Assembly: GCF_900103455.1 (NCBI RefSeq)
Contig: NZ_FNHI01000014.1
Coordinates: forward strand, 62,001 to 126,000
DNA length: 64,000 nt
Direction of reading: 5' to 3'
DNA from: Streptomyces wuyuanensis
GTDB lineage: Bacteria; Actinomycetota; Actinomycetes; Streptomycetales; Streptomycetaceae
Shown here piece by piece: positions 18,310-26,037 of this stretch; the stretch's first letter is position 1, and the number at the start of each line of letters is the position of its first letter. The notes below the pieces were generated by a model, which worked only from the letters and a program-made list of their open reading frames with translations, was not told the origin of the DNA and ran no database searches. The position numbers and the translations under genes were made by a program.

Positions 18310-20148
18310 TCAGTTGGTCTGGTGCGGCTCTGAGCCGTTCGCCGCGGACTGGCCCACGGGCGTCCACTTGTCGGCGAGGCCGGGGTTCTCCTTGAGCCAG
18401 GCGCGGACCGCGTCCTGCTCCTTGCCCTTGCCGGTCTCCTGGATCTTCGCTTCCAGGCCGGTGAGCTGCGCCTCGGTCATCTCGAAGCCCTGGAGCCACT
18501 TGCCGACCTGCGGGTTCTCCTCGGAGAAGCCCTTGCGGGCGAGGGTGTGGATGCCGTCGCCCTTGCCCCAGGTGCCCTTCGGGTCCTTCAGCTTCCTCAG
18601 GTCGTAGGCGCTGTAGACCCAGTGCGGCGACCACAGGGTGGTGACGATCGGCTCCTTCTTGTCGTACGCCCGCTTCAGCTCGGCGAGCATGCCGGGGGTG
18701 GAGCCGTCCACGACCTCGTACTCGCCCTCCAGGCCGTACTCCTTGAGGACCTTGTCCTTGAGGAGCCCCATCATCCCGGCGCTCGGCTCGATGCCGACGA
18801 TGCGGCCCTTGAACCGGCCCGCCTTGCCCTTGAGGTCGTCGAGGGAGTCGACGTCCTTCATGTACGCGGGCACGGACAGCTCCAGGGAGGTCGGGCCGTA
18901 CCAGGAACCCTTGTCCTCCAGTTTGTCCCGGTACCTGTTCCAGTACTGAGCGTGGGTGACCGGGAGCCAGGAGTCCGTCTGGAAGTCGATCTGCCCGCCG
19001 GCGAGACCGGTGTAGAGCGAGCCGGCCTCCAGCTGCTTGGCATCGACCTCGAAGCCGCGGCGCTCCAGCAGCTCCTTCCACAGGAAGGTGGAGGCGATGC
19101 CCTCGTCCCACGGGATGTAGCCCACGGAGATCTTCCTGCCCTGGCCGACGTCGCCGGCGCCGCCGGGCCCGGAGGACTTGGCGCCGCCGAACACGCCCAT
19201 GCCGCCCGCGACGAGCGCGAGGATCACGACGCCGACCACGGCCACGACGGGCTGGGGACGGTGGTCCCGGATCCTCGGCCCGCCGGCGGCGGCCCTGGCC
19301 CGGGCGAGCGCCCGGCGGCCGAGGGGCGAGACCTGGCGGCCCAGCGCACCCGTCATCCGGTCCAGGTACATGGCGAGGATGACGATGGAGACGCCGGCCT
19401 CGAAACCGAGTCCGATGTCGACGTTGCCGATGGCGCGGTAGACGGCGCCGCCGAGTCCGCCGCCGCCGACCATTCCGGCGATGACCACCATGGACAGGCC
19501 GAGCATGATCACCTGGTTGACGCCGGCCATGATCGTGGGCAGGGCGAGCGGCAGCTGCACCCGGACCAGCGTGTTGCGCGGAGTGGTGCCGAACGCCTCC
19601 GCGGCCTCCACCAGCTCCTCGTCGACCTGGCGGATGCCCAGCTCGGTCATGCGCACGCCGGGCGGCAGCGCGAAGACGATGGTGGCGATGATGCCGGGGA
19701 CCACGCCGACGCCGAAGAAGATGATGCCGGGGATCAGGTAGACCATGGCCGGCATCGTCTGCATGAAGTCCAGGATGGGCCGGATCACCGCGCTGACGGT
19801 CTTGGAGCGGGACGCCCAGATGCCGAGCGGGACCGCGATCACCAGCGTGACGATGGTGGCGACGAGCACCAGCGAGAGGGTCGACATGGCGTCGTCCCAC
19901 AGCTCGACGGAGTCGATCAGGGCGAAGCCGGCGAAGGCGAGACCGCCCGCGAGCAGACCGCGCAGCCACCCGGCCACGACGGCGAGGATGCCCGCGAAGA
20001 GCAGCGGCTCGGGCGCGGAGAGCGCCGCGTCGATGCCGTCGTACATGCCGGTGACGACCGAGCTGACGGCGTCGAAGAGCCAGGAGAGATGGGACTGGAG
20101 CCAGTCGACGCCGCCGTCGACCCAGTCGCCGAGGGGAAGCCTAGGCAC
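18310..20148 (-). CDS. Glycine-betaine/proline-type ABC importer: permease fused to substrate-binding domain
   Basis: A 612-residue fusion. Residues 1-280 form a ProW/OpuAB-type permease with several spans and the EAA-type loop EELVEAAEAFGTTPRNTLVRVQLPLALPTI. A connecting span (VVAVVGVVILALVAGG) leads to an OpuAC-type binding domain from about residue 335: KISVGYIPWDEGIASTFLWKELLERRGF and a tryptophan-rich core (WYGP, WSPHWVYS) suited to a quaternary-ammonium cage. It would import glycine betaine, choline or similar osmolytes. The GTG start overlaps the end of the ATPase gene by eight bases. Permease-binding protein fusions of this kind are known for OpuA-like systems. Confidence 0.88.
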   Translation of the reverse strand: MPRLPLGDWVDGGVDWLQSHLSWLFDAVSSVVTGMYDGIDAALSAPEPLLFAGILAVVAGWLRGLLAGGLAFAGFALIDSVELWDDAMSTLSLVLVATIVTLVIAVPLGIWASRSKTVSAVIRPILDFMQTMPAMVYLIPGIIFFGVGVVPGIIATIVFALPPGVRMTELGIRQVDEELVEAAEAFGTTPRNTLVRVQLPLALPTIMAGVNQVIMLGLSMVVIAGMVGGGGLGGAVYRAIGNVDIGLGFEAGVSIVILAMYLDRMTGALGRQVSPLGRRALARARAAAGGPRIRDHRPQPVVAVVGVVILALVAGGMGVFGGAKSSGPGGAGDVGQGRKISVGYIPWDEGIASTFLWKELLERRGFEVDAKQLEAGSLYTGLAGGQIDFQTDSWLPVTHAQYWNRYRDKLEDKGSWYGPTSLELSVPAYMKDVDSLDDLKGKAGRFKGRIVGIEPSAGMMGLLKDKVLKEYGLEGEYEVVDGSTPGMLAELKRAYDKKEPIVTTLWSPHWVYSAYDLRKLKDPKGTWGKGDGIHTLARKGFSEENPQVGKWLQGFEMTEAQLTGLEAKIQETGKGKEQDAVRAWLKENPGLADKWTPVGQSAANGSEPHQTN

Positions 20149-21232
20149 GTGCGCTCACCTGCTTCCGCTCCGGCAGGCGGACCGGGGAGTCGCAGGGCAC
20201 CGGCTCACCGGGCTCGTCGCCGACGAAGCCGATCAGCCGGGACTGCGGCACGACGCCGACGACCCCGCCCGAGGCGTCCTTGACGGCCACGGGGTGCGGG
20301 ACGCGGGCGCTGACGGCGCACACGTCCGCGACGAGGGTGTCGGGCGTGACGGTCTCGCAGCCGCACGCGTCGGCCTCGCCGCCGCTCTGCGGCTCGGTCA
20401 TGACGGTGGCGGCCGTGAGCACCCGGGAGCGGTCCACGTCCTGGATGAAGGAGGCCACGTAGTCGTTGGCGGGGCGGACCAGGATGTCCTCGGCGGTGCC
20501 GAGCTGGACGATCCGGCCGTCGCGCATCACGGCGATGCGGTCGCCGAGGCGCATGGCCTCGTTGAGGTCGTGGGTGATGAAGACGATGGTCTTCTTCAGC
20601 CGCTTCTGCAGTTCGAGCAGCTGGTCCTGCATGTCGCGCCGGATCAGCGGGTCGAGGGCGCTGAAGGACTCGTCCATCAGCAGCAGGTCGGCGTCCGTGG
20701 CGAGGGCCCGGGCGAGGCCCACACGCTGCTGCATGCCGCCGGACAGCTCGTCCGGCCAGGACCCCTCCCACCCGGCGAGGCCGACGAGCTCCAGCGCCTC
20801 GGTGGCGCGGCGCTCGCGCTCGGGACGGGCGACGCCCTGAACCTCCAGGCCGTAGGCGGCGTTCTCCAGCACGCTGCGCTGGGGGAACAGCGCGAAGTGC
20901 TGGAAGACCATGCTGATCTTGTTGGCGCGCACGTCGCGGAGCCCGCGGGCGCTGAGCGCGGTCAGGTCCTGGCCGTCGAAGAGGACGCGTCCGGCGGTCG
21001 GCTCCAGAAGTCCGTTGAGCATGCGCAGCAGCGTGGACTTGCCGGACCCGGAGAGACCCATGACGACGAAGATCTGGCCCGGCTCGACGGAGAACGAGGC
21101 GTCGATCACCGCGGCTGTCGTTCCGTCGGCGCGGAGCTCGTCACGGCCGGACCCGCTCTCGAGCCTGCGTACCGCCTCGTCGGGTCGTCTGCCGAACACC
21201 TTGTACAGATGCTCGGCCTGCAGCCTGGACAC
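20141..21232 (-). CDS. Glycine-betaine-type ABC importer ATPase
   Basis: A 363-residue ProV/OpuAA-type ATPase: Walker A GLSGSGKST, Q-loop MVFQHFALFP, signature LSGGMQQRVGLARAL, Walker B LLLMDESFSALD and the switch histidine in FITHDLNEA. A CBS-like regulatory tail (TVTPDTLVADVCAVSARVPHPVAVKD ... GVVPQSRLIGFV) ends the protein; in OpuA such domains sense ionic strength or cyclic di-AMP. GTG at 21232 is chosen because GAGG lies five bases upstream; another GTG two codons earlier is possible. It is preceded by a leader with a terminator-like hairpin. Confidence 0.88.
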   Translation of the reverse strand: MSRLQAEHLYKVFGRRPDEAVRRLESGSGRDELRADGTTAAVIDASFSVEPGQIFVVMGLSGSGKSTLLRMLNGLLEPTAGRVLFDGQDLTALSARGLRDVRANKISMVFQHFALFPQRSVLENAAYGLEVQGVARPERERRATEALELVGLAGWEGSWPDELSGGMQQRVGLARALATDADLLLMDESFSALDPLIRRDMQDQLLELQKRLKKTIVFITHDLNEAMRLGDRIAVMRDGRIVQLGTAEDILVRPANDYVASFIQDVDRSRVLTAATVMTEPQSGGEADACGCETVTPDTLVADVCAVSARVPHPVAVKDASGGVVGVVPQSRLIGFVGDEPGEPVPCDSPVRLPERKQVSARA

Positions 21233-21580
21233 ATACACCTCACGCGTCGAACCGAAAAACGGCCCGCTTCCCCCGGCGGCGGGCCGTGGAGCGGGCGGCT
21301 TCTGCCCGCTTCCCCGCGTCCTCACCGGTTGAAGGCGCAACGGGGTCCGCTCCGGCGCCGCGCCTGCCCCGGCGCCGGGGGGCCAAACGCCGGAGTGATC
21401 CAGTTCACGGGCGTGTCGGCAGGTCACGAGCGGTCGCGGGCGGCGCGGACGGTCGGTCGGCATGTCGGCATGCCGGCCGGTGTGCGCAGCTTGGGGAGCC
21501 CGGGTCGCGCAGGCGCCCGGTAGGTCGGCCGGTTCGCGGAGGACCGGGCGTTGTCGGCGGCGTACGGCATCATTCGGACT
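21233..21580. other. Divergent non-coding region between betaine importer and exonuclease 5' end
   Basis: No gene is supported in these 348 bases. They hold the leftward importer leader with its attenuator (21259-21287), a palindrome GTGATCCAGTTCAC at 21395-21408 that could be an operator, and, at the right end, the original promoter of the exonuclease gene. No tRNA gene is present. Confidence 0.6.
21259..21287 (-). terminator. Attenuator-like hairpin in the importer leader
   Basis: On the minus strand ACGGCCCGC pairs with GCGGGCCGT and is followed by TTTTCGG, 27 bases before the ATPase start. An upstream hairpin (AGCGGGC/GCCCGCT, about 21289-21309) uses the same sequence types, so alternative pairing is possible. 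This suggests conditional termination in an osmolyte-importer leader; I could not match a known riboswitch consensus by eye. Confidence 0.5.
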
Positions 21581-21616
21581 GTGACGCGACGCCTGATGCT
21601 CCTCGACACCGCCTCG
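21581..21616 (+). other. Displaced 5' end of the exonuclease gene (12 codons)
   Basis: GTG ACG CGA CGC CTG ... reads VTRRLMLLDTAS, the start of a streptomycete 5'-3' exonuclease. The reading frame then runs in frame into the integrase. The remaining codons of the gene continue at 31378, across the element. Confidence 0.75.
21614..21615 (+). other. attL crossover core (TC)
   Basis: Inferred by aligning the displaced exonuclease start (DTAS) with the rebuilt one (DTSS): TC is common to both at the point where codon style changes. The attL arm spans roughly 21590-21640 and lies inside the integrase-proximal reading frame. Confidence 0.6.
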
Positions 21617-21637
21617 CCGCGTCTTACCATGACCCGC

Positions 21638-23092
21638 ATGACGAAGCAGCACGCGCCGAGACGCGTGATCGGGTACGCCCGAATCTCGAAGGCCACCGAC
21701 GAGTCAACCTCGATCGAACGGCAGCGATCCATCATCGCCGATACGTGCCGCGCCCGTGGCTGGGCCCTGGCCGAGATCGTCGAAGACATCGACGTGTCCG
21801 CCACGAAGACCGGCCTTGATCGGCCTGGCCTTGCCCGCGTCCGTGACGCCGTCGCTGCCAAGCGTGCCGACACCGTGCTCGTCTGGCGCATCGACCGCGT
21901 GGCTAGGTCGATGTCGAACCTGTCCAACCTGGTCGATGAGTGGGCCGGGCACGGGGCGGCGCTGGTGTCCGCGACGGAGCCGTTCGACATGACGACGTCC
22001 GCCGGAAAAATGCTGATGCAGATGCTCGGCGTTTTTGCCGAGTTTGAAGCAGCCACCATCCGCGACCGAGTCACGGCTGCCCGCGCCGCCCTCGTCAAGG
22101 CTCGCCGTTACCCCGGCGGTGCTGCGCCGTTCGGCTACCGCGTCGTCGACAACCCCAACGGCCCCGGCAAGGCCCTCGCTGTCGACCCCGTCGAAGCCGC
22201 GTACGTCCGCAAGGCGGCCGACATGATCCTCGGCGGTGCATCGACGTACGCCGCGACCGCCGCCCTCAATGCAGCCGGCTCGACTCCCCGCAAGGCTGCC
22301 AAGTGGTCGCTCACCTCACTGCGTATCGTCCTGACGCAGGACGCGTCGCTTGGCTACATGACGCATCACGGGAAGGTCGTCCGCGACGACGACGGCGCGC
22401 CCGTCCAGGCGTGGGAACCGATCCTCCCCGAAGAGGACATGGCCCGGCTGCGCGTGCTCCTCGCGCCGACGAAGACCCCAGGGGGGGAACGCAAGCGCCG
22501 TGCCCGGCTCCTGTCCGGCGGGCTGCTGCGGTGCTCGTCGTGCGGCGGATCGCTGCGCGTGAACCAGACCGGGGGTAAGAACCCAACGACTCGCTACTCG
22601 TGCCAGGGGAAGTCAGACGGCACCGGCTGCGAGCGGGGCGTGTCCATCGTCGCCGACCGCATAGAGGAGCACATCGAGTCGGTCTTCCTCGGTACGGTCG
22701 GCCGGTACGAGGTCGTCGAGGTCCGCGAGACCGTCCGCGAGGTCGCCGACCTGGCAGCCGTCGAGGCGGAGCTCCAGGCCGTGTCGGCGGAGTTGCGCGA
22801 GGTCGACGACGACGATCGTGAGGCGGTGCTGTGGTCGAACATGAAGACCTTGAAAGCGCGGAAGCGGGAGCTGCTGGCCGCGCCGTCGGAGCCGGTCGTC
22901 GAGATGATCCCGACCGGTCAGACGTTCAAGGAGGCGTGGGAGTCCCGAGACACCGACGGTCGACGCGGGCTGCTTGAGAGCGCGTTGCGCCACATCGTGA
23001 TCAAGCCTGGCGTGCGTGGTCGGCGCGGTGTCGACGCGTCCCGCGTGGATATCCACTGGCGTGACGGCGACGGCGTCGAGCTGGCCGACTGA
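21638..23092 (+). CDS. int: Large serine integrase (site-specific recombinase)
   Basis: A 484-residue recombinase if ATG 21638 is used. The resolvase-type catalytic domain has nucleophile Ser17 in IGYARISKATDES, RQRSII, VWRIDRVARS and TTSAGKMLMQMLGVFAEFEAATIRDR. A recombinase domain follows, then a zinc ribbon with Cys299, Cys302, Cys322 and Cys331, a coiled-coil segment (about 370-420) and a basic C-terminus. It should mediate attP x attB integration and, with a directionality factor, excision. ATG 21629 is three codons earlier. The frame also runs back without a stop to the host exonuclease GTG at 21581, so a 19-codon N-terminal extension is possible in the integrated state. Confidence 0.92.
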   Translation: MTKQHAPRRVIGYARISKATDESTSIERQRSIIADTCRARGWALAEIVEDIDVSATKTGLDRPGLARVRDAVAAKRADTVLVWRIDRVARSMSNLSNLVDEWAGHGAALVSATEPFDMTTSAGKMLMQMLGVFAEFEAATIRDRVTAARAALVKARRYPGGAAPFGYRVVDNPNGPGKALAVDPVEAAYVRKAADMILGGASTYAATAALNAAGSTPRKAAKWSLTSLRIVLTQDASLGYMTHHGKVVRDDDGAPVQAWEPILPEEDMARLRVLLAPTKTPGGERKRRARLLSGGLLRCSSCGGSLRVNQTGGKNPTTRYSCQGKSDGTGCERGVSIVADRIEEHIESVFLGTVGRYEVVEVRETVREVADLAAVEAELQAVSAELREVDDDDREAVLWSNMKTLKARKRELLAAPSEPVVEMIPTGQTFKEAWESRDTDGRRGLLESALRHIVIKPGVRGRRGVDASRVDIHWRDGDGVELAD

Positions 23093-23106
23093 CCGACGTT
23101 TACACG

Positions 23107-23137
23107 CGCCCCGGTGTCCTGGACGGATGCCGGGGCG
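23107..23137 (+). terminator. Terminator after the integrase
   Basis: CGCCCCGG pairs with CCGGGGCG, followed by TTCGTCGTTCC, 15 bases after the integrase stop. Confidence 0.65.
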
Positions 23138-23281
23138 TTCGTCGTTCCTACGGGCAGCAGTGAAATGTGGCTAGCGCCACTGGTCAAGATCGAGCAGAAG
23201 CCGGGGGCGCTGGCGCACTTCTCATATGGGACGCGGTGGCGACGCCGGGCACGGCGCGGGCGATGACCTGGGGCGATGACC

Positions 23282-23423
23282 GGGGTGTGTCTTCTTTTGC
23301 GCGGACAGGACGGAACTAACGTCACTCACTATTTTCCAGCTAGTAGTAGCAGCAGCAGCTACTTACTTATTAAAGGGAGAGTGACGTTCCTACGTCCTGT
23401 CCGCACGAAAGTAGACACACCCC
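23282..23423. repeat. 142-base inverted-repeat structure (candidate replication origin or regulatory locus)
   Basis: The left arm 23282-23327 and right arm 23379-23423 are near-perfect reverse complements (shared blocks GGGGTGTGTCT, GCGGACAGGACG and AACGTCACTC). The 51-base centre is A/T-rich for this genome and contains TAGTAGTAGCAGCAGCAGC, itself partly self-complementary. No protein is encoded. The size, A/T-rich centre and position just upstream of the candidate initiator suggest an origin or single-strand initiation site; a two-way operator is the alternative. The surrounding gap 23138-23614 holds nothing else that I can support. Confidence 0.75.
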
Positions 23424-23614
23424 AAAGGGCGCGCCTTGCCTCCGCGCAGCCCCGCCCCGCGCTGGACCTCCCGAAGTGATCAGGCTCACCCAACGCGGTG
23501 CACACATTTCGTGATTGCTGGCCCACTTCTAAAACGTCCGCCCCGCACGAGCAGGGCGTCCCCCGCTGGCGTACTTCCAGTACGTCCCACCATGCCGACC
23601 CCGGAGGCTCCCCG

Positions 23615-24595
23615 ATGCCACCACCCACCCCCGGCCCACCAACCGAGGCGGCCCGCGCGGTCGCCACCCTCGCTGCCCTGGCTGACGCAACCAACCGCTA
23701 CCACCGCGAACGCGCACGCCGCCCGTTCATGATGAAGCTGGACACCGGCCTGTCCGTCGAACTGCCCGGCCCCGCCGTCCTCGCGGACATCGTCCTGCCG
23801 GTGCTCAACGCCAGACGGGACATCCGCAACGACGACGGCTGCATGGTCGACCTGACCGCTCCCGCCATCGACGGCGAGCCGGCTGCCGTCGGCCTGGCCG
23901 AACTGATCGACGGCGTCCGCGCGTTCATCGCCGCCCTGCCGGAGGACCACACCGCCGGACGCCCGTACTGCGACCTGCGGCTGTTCATCCTTGCGGCCAT
24001 GCCTGTGACCGTGGCGGGATACCTCCGCAACGTCGCCGACGCGGTGCGCCGTAGTTTGCCTCGTGTGGTTCGCGCCCCGCGTGAGCGACGGAAGCAGACT
24101 CCCGAGGAACGCCACGCCGCCAAGCGCGCATTCGACGCCGCGACCCGCGCCGAGATCCGCGAAACGGACCGCCCGAGCCAGGAAGCCGCTGCCCGCTATC
24201 TGCTGCTGCTGCAAGAACGGTCAGGCCCAGGCGTCGTGATCGCTCCGAAGGACCTGCACAAGCGGTACGCCACGGCGGCAGCCAGCTCGGACAGGGTCGA
24301 ACCGATCGGCCGGAACAAGTTCTTCGAGATCGCCGACATCGCTGTCGGCCCCCGCACCCGTCGGCGCATCGACGGCAAGCCACAGCCCGCGTACGTGACC
24401 AGGGAGGTTCCACAGATGACCCGTGAAGAGCGCAAGGATCTCGCCCGCCTGATCGTCGCGAAGATGGCCGAGGACATCCGTACCGATGCCCTCGCTGGCT
24501 TCGCCGCCCTGGCCGAGGAGCAGAACACCCTGGTCGCGGCCGTCAACGAGGCCATCCGTCCGGCGAAGGTCGTGAAGCTCCGGAAGGTCGTCTGA
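23615..24595 (+). CDS. Candidate replication initiator or DNA-binding protein (unknown family)
   Basis: A 326-residue protein; ATG 23615 has GGAGG seven bases upstream. I do not recognise the family. Residues 25-140 form a mixed helical domain (LSVELPGPAVLADIVLPVLNARRDIR). A basic segment follows (RVVRAPRERRKQTPEERHAAKRAF). Residues 205-270 (IAPKDLHKRY ... RNKFFEIADIAVGPRTRRRIDGK) resemble the winged helix found at the C-terminus of phage/plasmid primases. The tail is Arg/Lys-rich (KVVKLRKVV). Placement beside the large inverted repeat suggests that it binds there. No polymerase, helicase or HUH motif is visible. Confidence 0.55.
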   Translation: MPPPTPGPPTEAARAVATLAALADATNRYHRERARRPFMMKLDTGLSVELPGPAVLADIVLPVLNARRDIRNDDGCMVDLTAPAIDGEPAAVGLAELIDGVRAFIAALPEDHTAGRPYCDLRLFILAAMPVTVAGYLRNVADAVRRSLPRVVRAPRERRKQTPEERHAAKRAFDAATRAEIRETDRPSQEAAARYLLLLQERSGPGVVIAPKDLHKRYATAAASSDRVEPIGRNKFFEIADIAVGPRTRRRIDGKPQPAYVTREVPQMTREERKDLARLIVAKMAEDIRTDALAGFAALAEEQNTLVAAVNEAIRPAKVVKLRKVV

Positions 24596-24683
24596 CCGTG
24601 CCGACCACCGCGCCCCGCGCGTCACCAGGACGCCACTGCTGACCGACTGACGACCGAGCACGCCCCGCCCGGCCCCAACCCCA

Positions 24684-24714
24684 CCCGCTGCCCGGCATCG
24701 CGCCTGGCGGCGGG
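24684..24714 (+). terminator. Terminator after the candidate initiator
   Basis: CCCGCTGCC pairs with GGCGGCGGG and is followed by TTTCTT. Confidence 0.65.
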
Positions 24715-24744
24715 TTTCTTCATGCCTGAAACGAGGAGGCCTCC

Positions 24745-25053
24745 ATGGCCGCACCCACGAACGTTTACACAACGACCGACATCGCGGCCATGCTGGCGAA
24801 TCCCCACTGCCCGCCGCAGCTGCGTGCGAACTGGGATCGACTCACAACCACCGCCGCGTACCACGCCGCAGCCGTCCGGCGTCGTGACATTCCGGCGCTG
24901 CGTGTCGGCGATGACGCCGAAGACGTCGATTACTGGCGCGCCCAGAACGACAGCGCGCTCGGCCACCTGAGCAGCGCGCTCGCCCGCCACGAGGCGATCA
25001 TCCCCGCGCTCATCGCCGGTGCCGACCCGTACGCCTTCGCTGCCACCCGCTGA
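24745..25053 (+). CDS. Small helical protein of the element, unknown
   Basis: A 102-residue protein starting MAAPTNVYTTTDIAAML; GAGGAGG lies about seven bases before the ATG. It is predicted to be mostly helical (LGHLSSALARHEAIIPALIAG) with no recognisable motif. It is the first of a run of closely spaced small genes (24745-26841) that read as one operon, probably accessory functions of the element. Confidence 0.65.
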   Translation: MAAPTNVYTTTDIAAMLANPHCPPQLRANWDRLTTTAAYHAAAVRRRDIPALRVGDDAEDVDYWRAQNDSALGHLSSALARHEAIIPALIAGADPYAFAATR

Positions 25054-25068
25054 CCCGAAGGACCACTC

Positions 25069-25152
25069 ATGCCCTCGCTCATCAACGTGCTCTCCATTGC
25101 CCGCTGGACGGCGCTGATGTTCGTCGCCGCACTGCTCCTGCTGGCCGTCTGA
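25069..25152 (+). CDS. 27-residue single-span membrane micropeptide
   Basis: MPSLINVLSIARWTALMFVA continues with ALLLLAV: one hydrophobic helix of about 18 residues with a short polar head holding one arginine. GAAGGA lies seven bases before the ATG and the gene sits 15 bases after its neighbour, so it is probably translated. Function is unknown; holin-, toxin- or modulator-like roles are all possible. Confidence 0.5.
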   Translation: MPSLINVLSIARWTALMFVAALLLLAV

Positions 25153-25239
25153 CGCCCGCGAACGACCACACACCGACCAACCCACCGGGGCCGTATTGGA
25201 ACGCCGCAGTGCGGCCCTTGGCCATGCCTGGAGAACCCC

Positions 25240-25521
25240 GTGAACCTCAAGCGTCTGCACCCCGGCGATCACGTCCATGCGACGCGCCTCGCTGACCTGC
25301 TCCCAGACCTCATCGACAACCGGCCGGGCGCGTACGAGCCCATCGTCCGCGTGCACTGGGCCGTGAATGCCGAACTCAGCCGCCGCCAGATGGCGACTGT
25401 CCCGCTCGGCTCGATGGTGCGTCTCATGCGAGCGGCCGGATGGACCATCCAGACCACGACCCGCGACGGCCGACGCAGCACGTACGTGCTCGACCTGGCG
25501 CTGATGGGTGGTGCCGCGTGA
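25240..25521 (+). CDS. Small basic protein of the element, unknown
   Basis: A 93-residue protein starting MNLKRLHPGDHVHATRLADLL (GTG 25240, GGAGA upstream). The C-terminal half, LGSMVRLMRAAGWTIQTTTRDGRRSTYVLDLALM, looks like a small winged-helix or DNA-contact fold, but I cannot name a family. Its stop overlaps the next gene's GTG, so the two are coupled. Confidence 0.6.
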   Translation: MNLKRLHPGDHVHATRLADLLPDLIDNRPGAYEPIVRVHWAVNAELSRRQMATVPLGSMVRLMRAAGWTIQTTTRDGRRSTYVLDLALMGGAA

Positions 25522-26009
25522 CCACCAATCGCCTGCCCGTTCCCGACATCGACCAGCTGCCAGCCGACGACCACCAGTACGCCACCCGCATTGCTGCGGC
25601 TCTACCGTTCGTCGTCTACCGCGCTTCCGACACTGACCGCGTGAAGGTCGCCGACGTTACCCGCGTCGTCCAAGGCACGCTCCGGGCCATGGGTGCTGAC
25701 TACCGCGTACCCGACGCCGCAATCGGCTGGTACTTGCAGCTGATCGGTACCCGATGCGATGCCGAGCCGGACGGTTCGGTGTTCGTGTATGGCCTGCATT
25801 TCACCGCTCGCGATGACCGATACGGCGGCCCGCAGCCGAGCAGGCCCAGACGGAAGACCAACGAAAACACCCGGCCGAAGCGGTCGACCGATACACCTCG
25901 CCCACCGCGTCCTCCGCGCCCGATCCAGCGCACGGTCGCTGATGACATCGACGCCAAGATTCGCGCCGCGCTGGGTCCCGAGCGGACCGATCCCGGCCGC
26001 CGCCCCTGA
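25518..26009 (+). CDS. Unknown protein with Pro/Arg-rich linker
   Basis: A 163-residue protein beginning VTTNRLPVPDIDQLPADDHQYATRI at a GTG that overlaps the previous stop (GTGA). Residues 18-95 (FVVYRASDTDRVKVADVTRVVQGTLRAMGADYRVPDAAIGWYLQLIGTRC) look like a winged-helix or replication-accessory domain. A basic, proline-rich linker (PRRKTNENTRPKRSTD) leads to a short helix. Its pairing with the preceding gene suggests a shared role in DNA handling; no family is assigned. Confidence 0.6.
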   Translation: MTTNRLPVPDIDQLPADDHQYATRIAAALPFVVYRASDTDRVKVADVTRVVQGTLRAMGADYRVPDAAIGWYLQLIGTRCDAEPDGSVFVYGLHFTARDDRYGGPQPSRPRRKTNENTRPKRSTDTPRPPRPPRPIQRTVADDIDAKIRAALGPERTDPGRRP

Positions 26010-26037
26010 CCTCGTTTACACACCTAAGGAGACCCAC

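Noticed and set aside
21233..21540. Cyclic di-AMP (ydaO) riboswitch in the importer leader
   Set aside because: I could not find the conserved blocks by eye, so I kept only the attenuator-like hairpin; an Rfam scan would settle it.
21233..21640. A tRNA gene as the integration target
   Set aside because: No cloverleaf-type sequence is present; the split exonuclease frame explains both junctions.
23341..23360. CRISPR-like or microsatellite array (TAGTAGTAGCAGCAGCAGC)
   Set aside because: A single short triplet run with no spacers; it is part of the centre of the inverted repeat.
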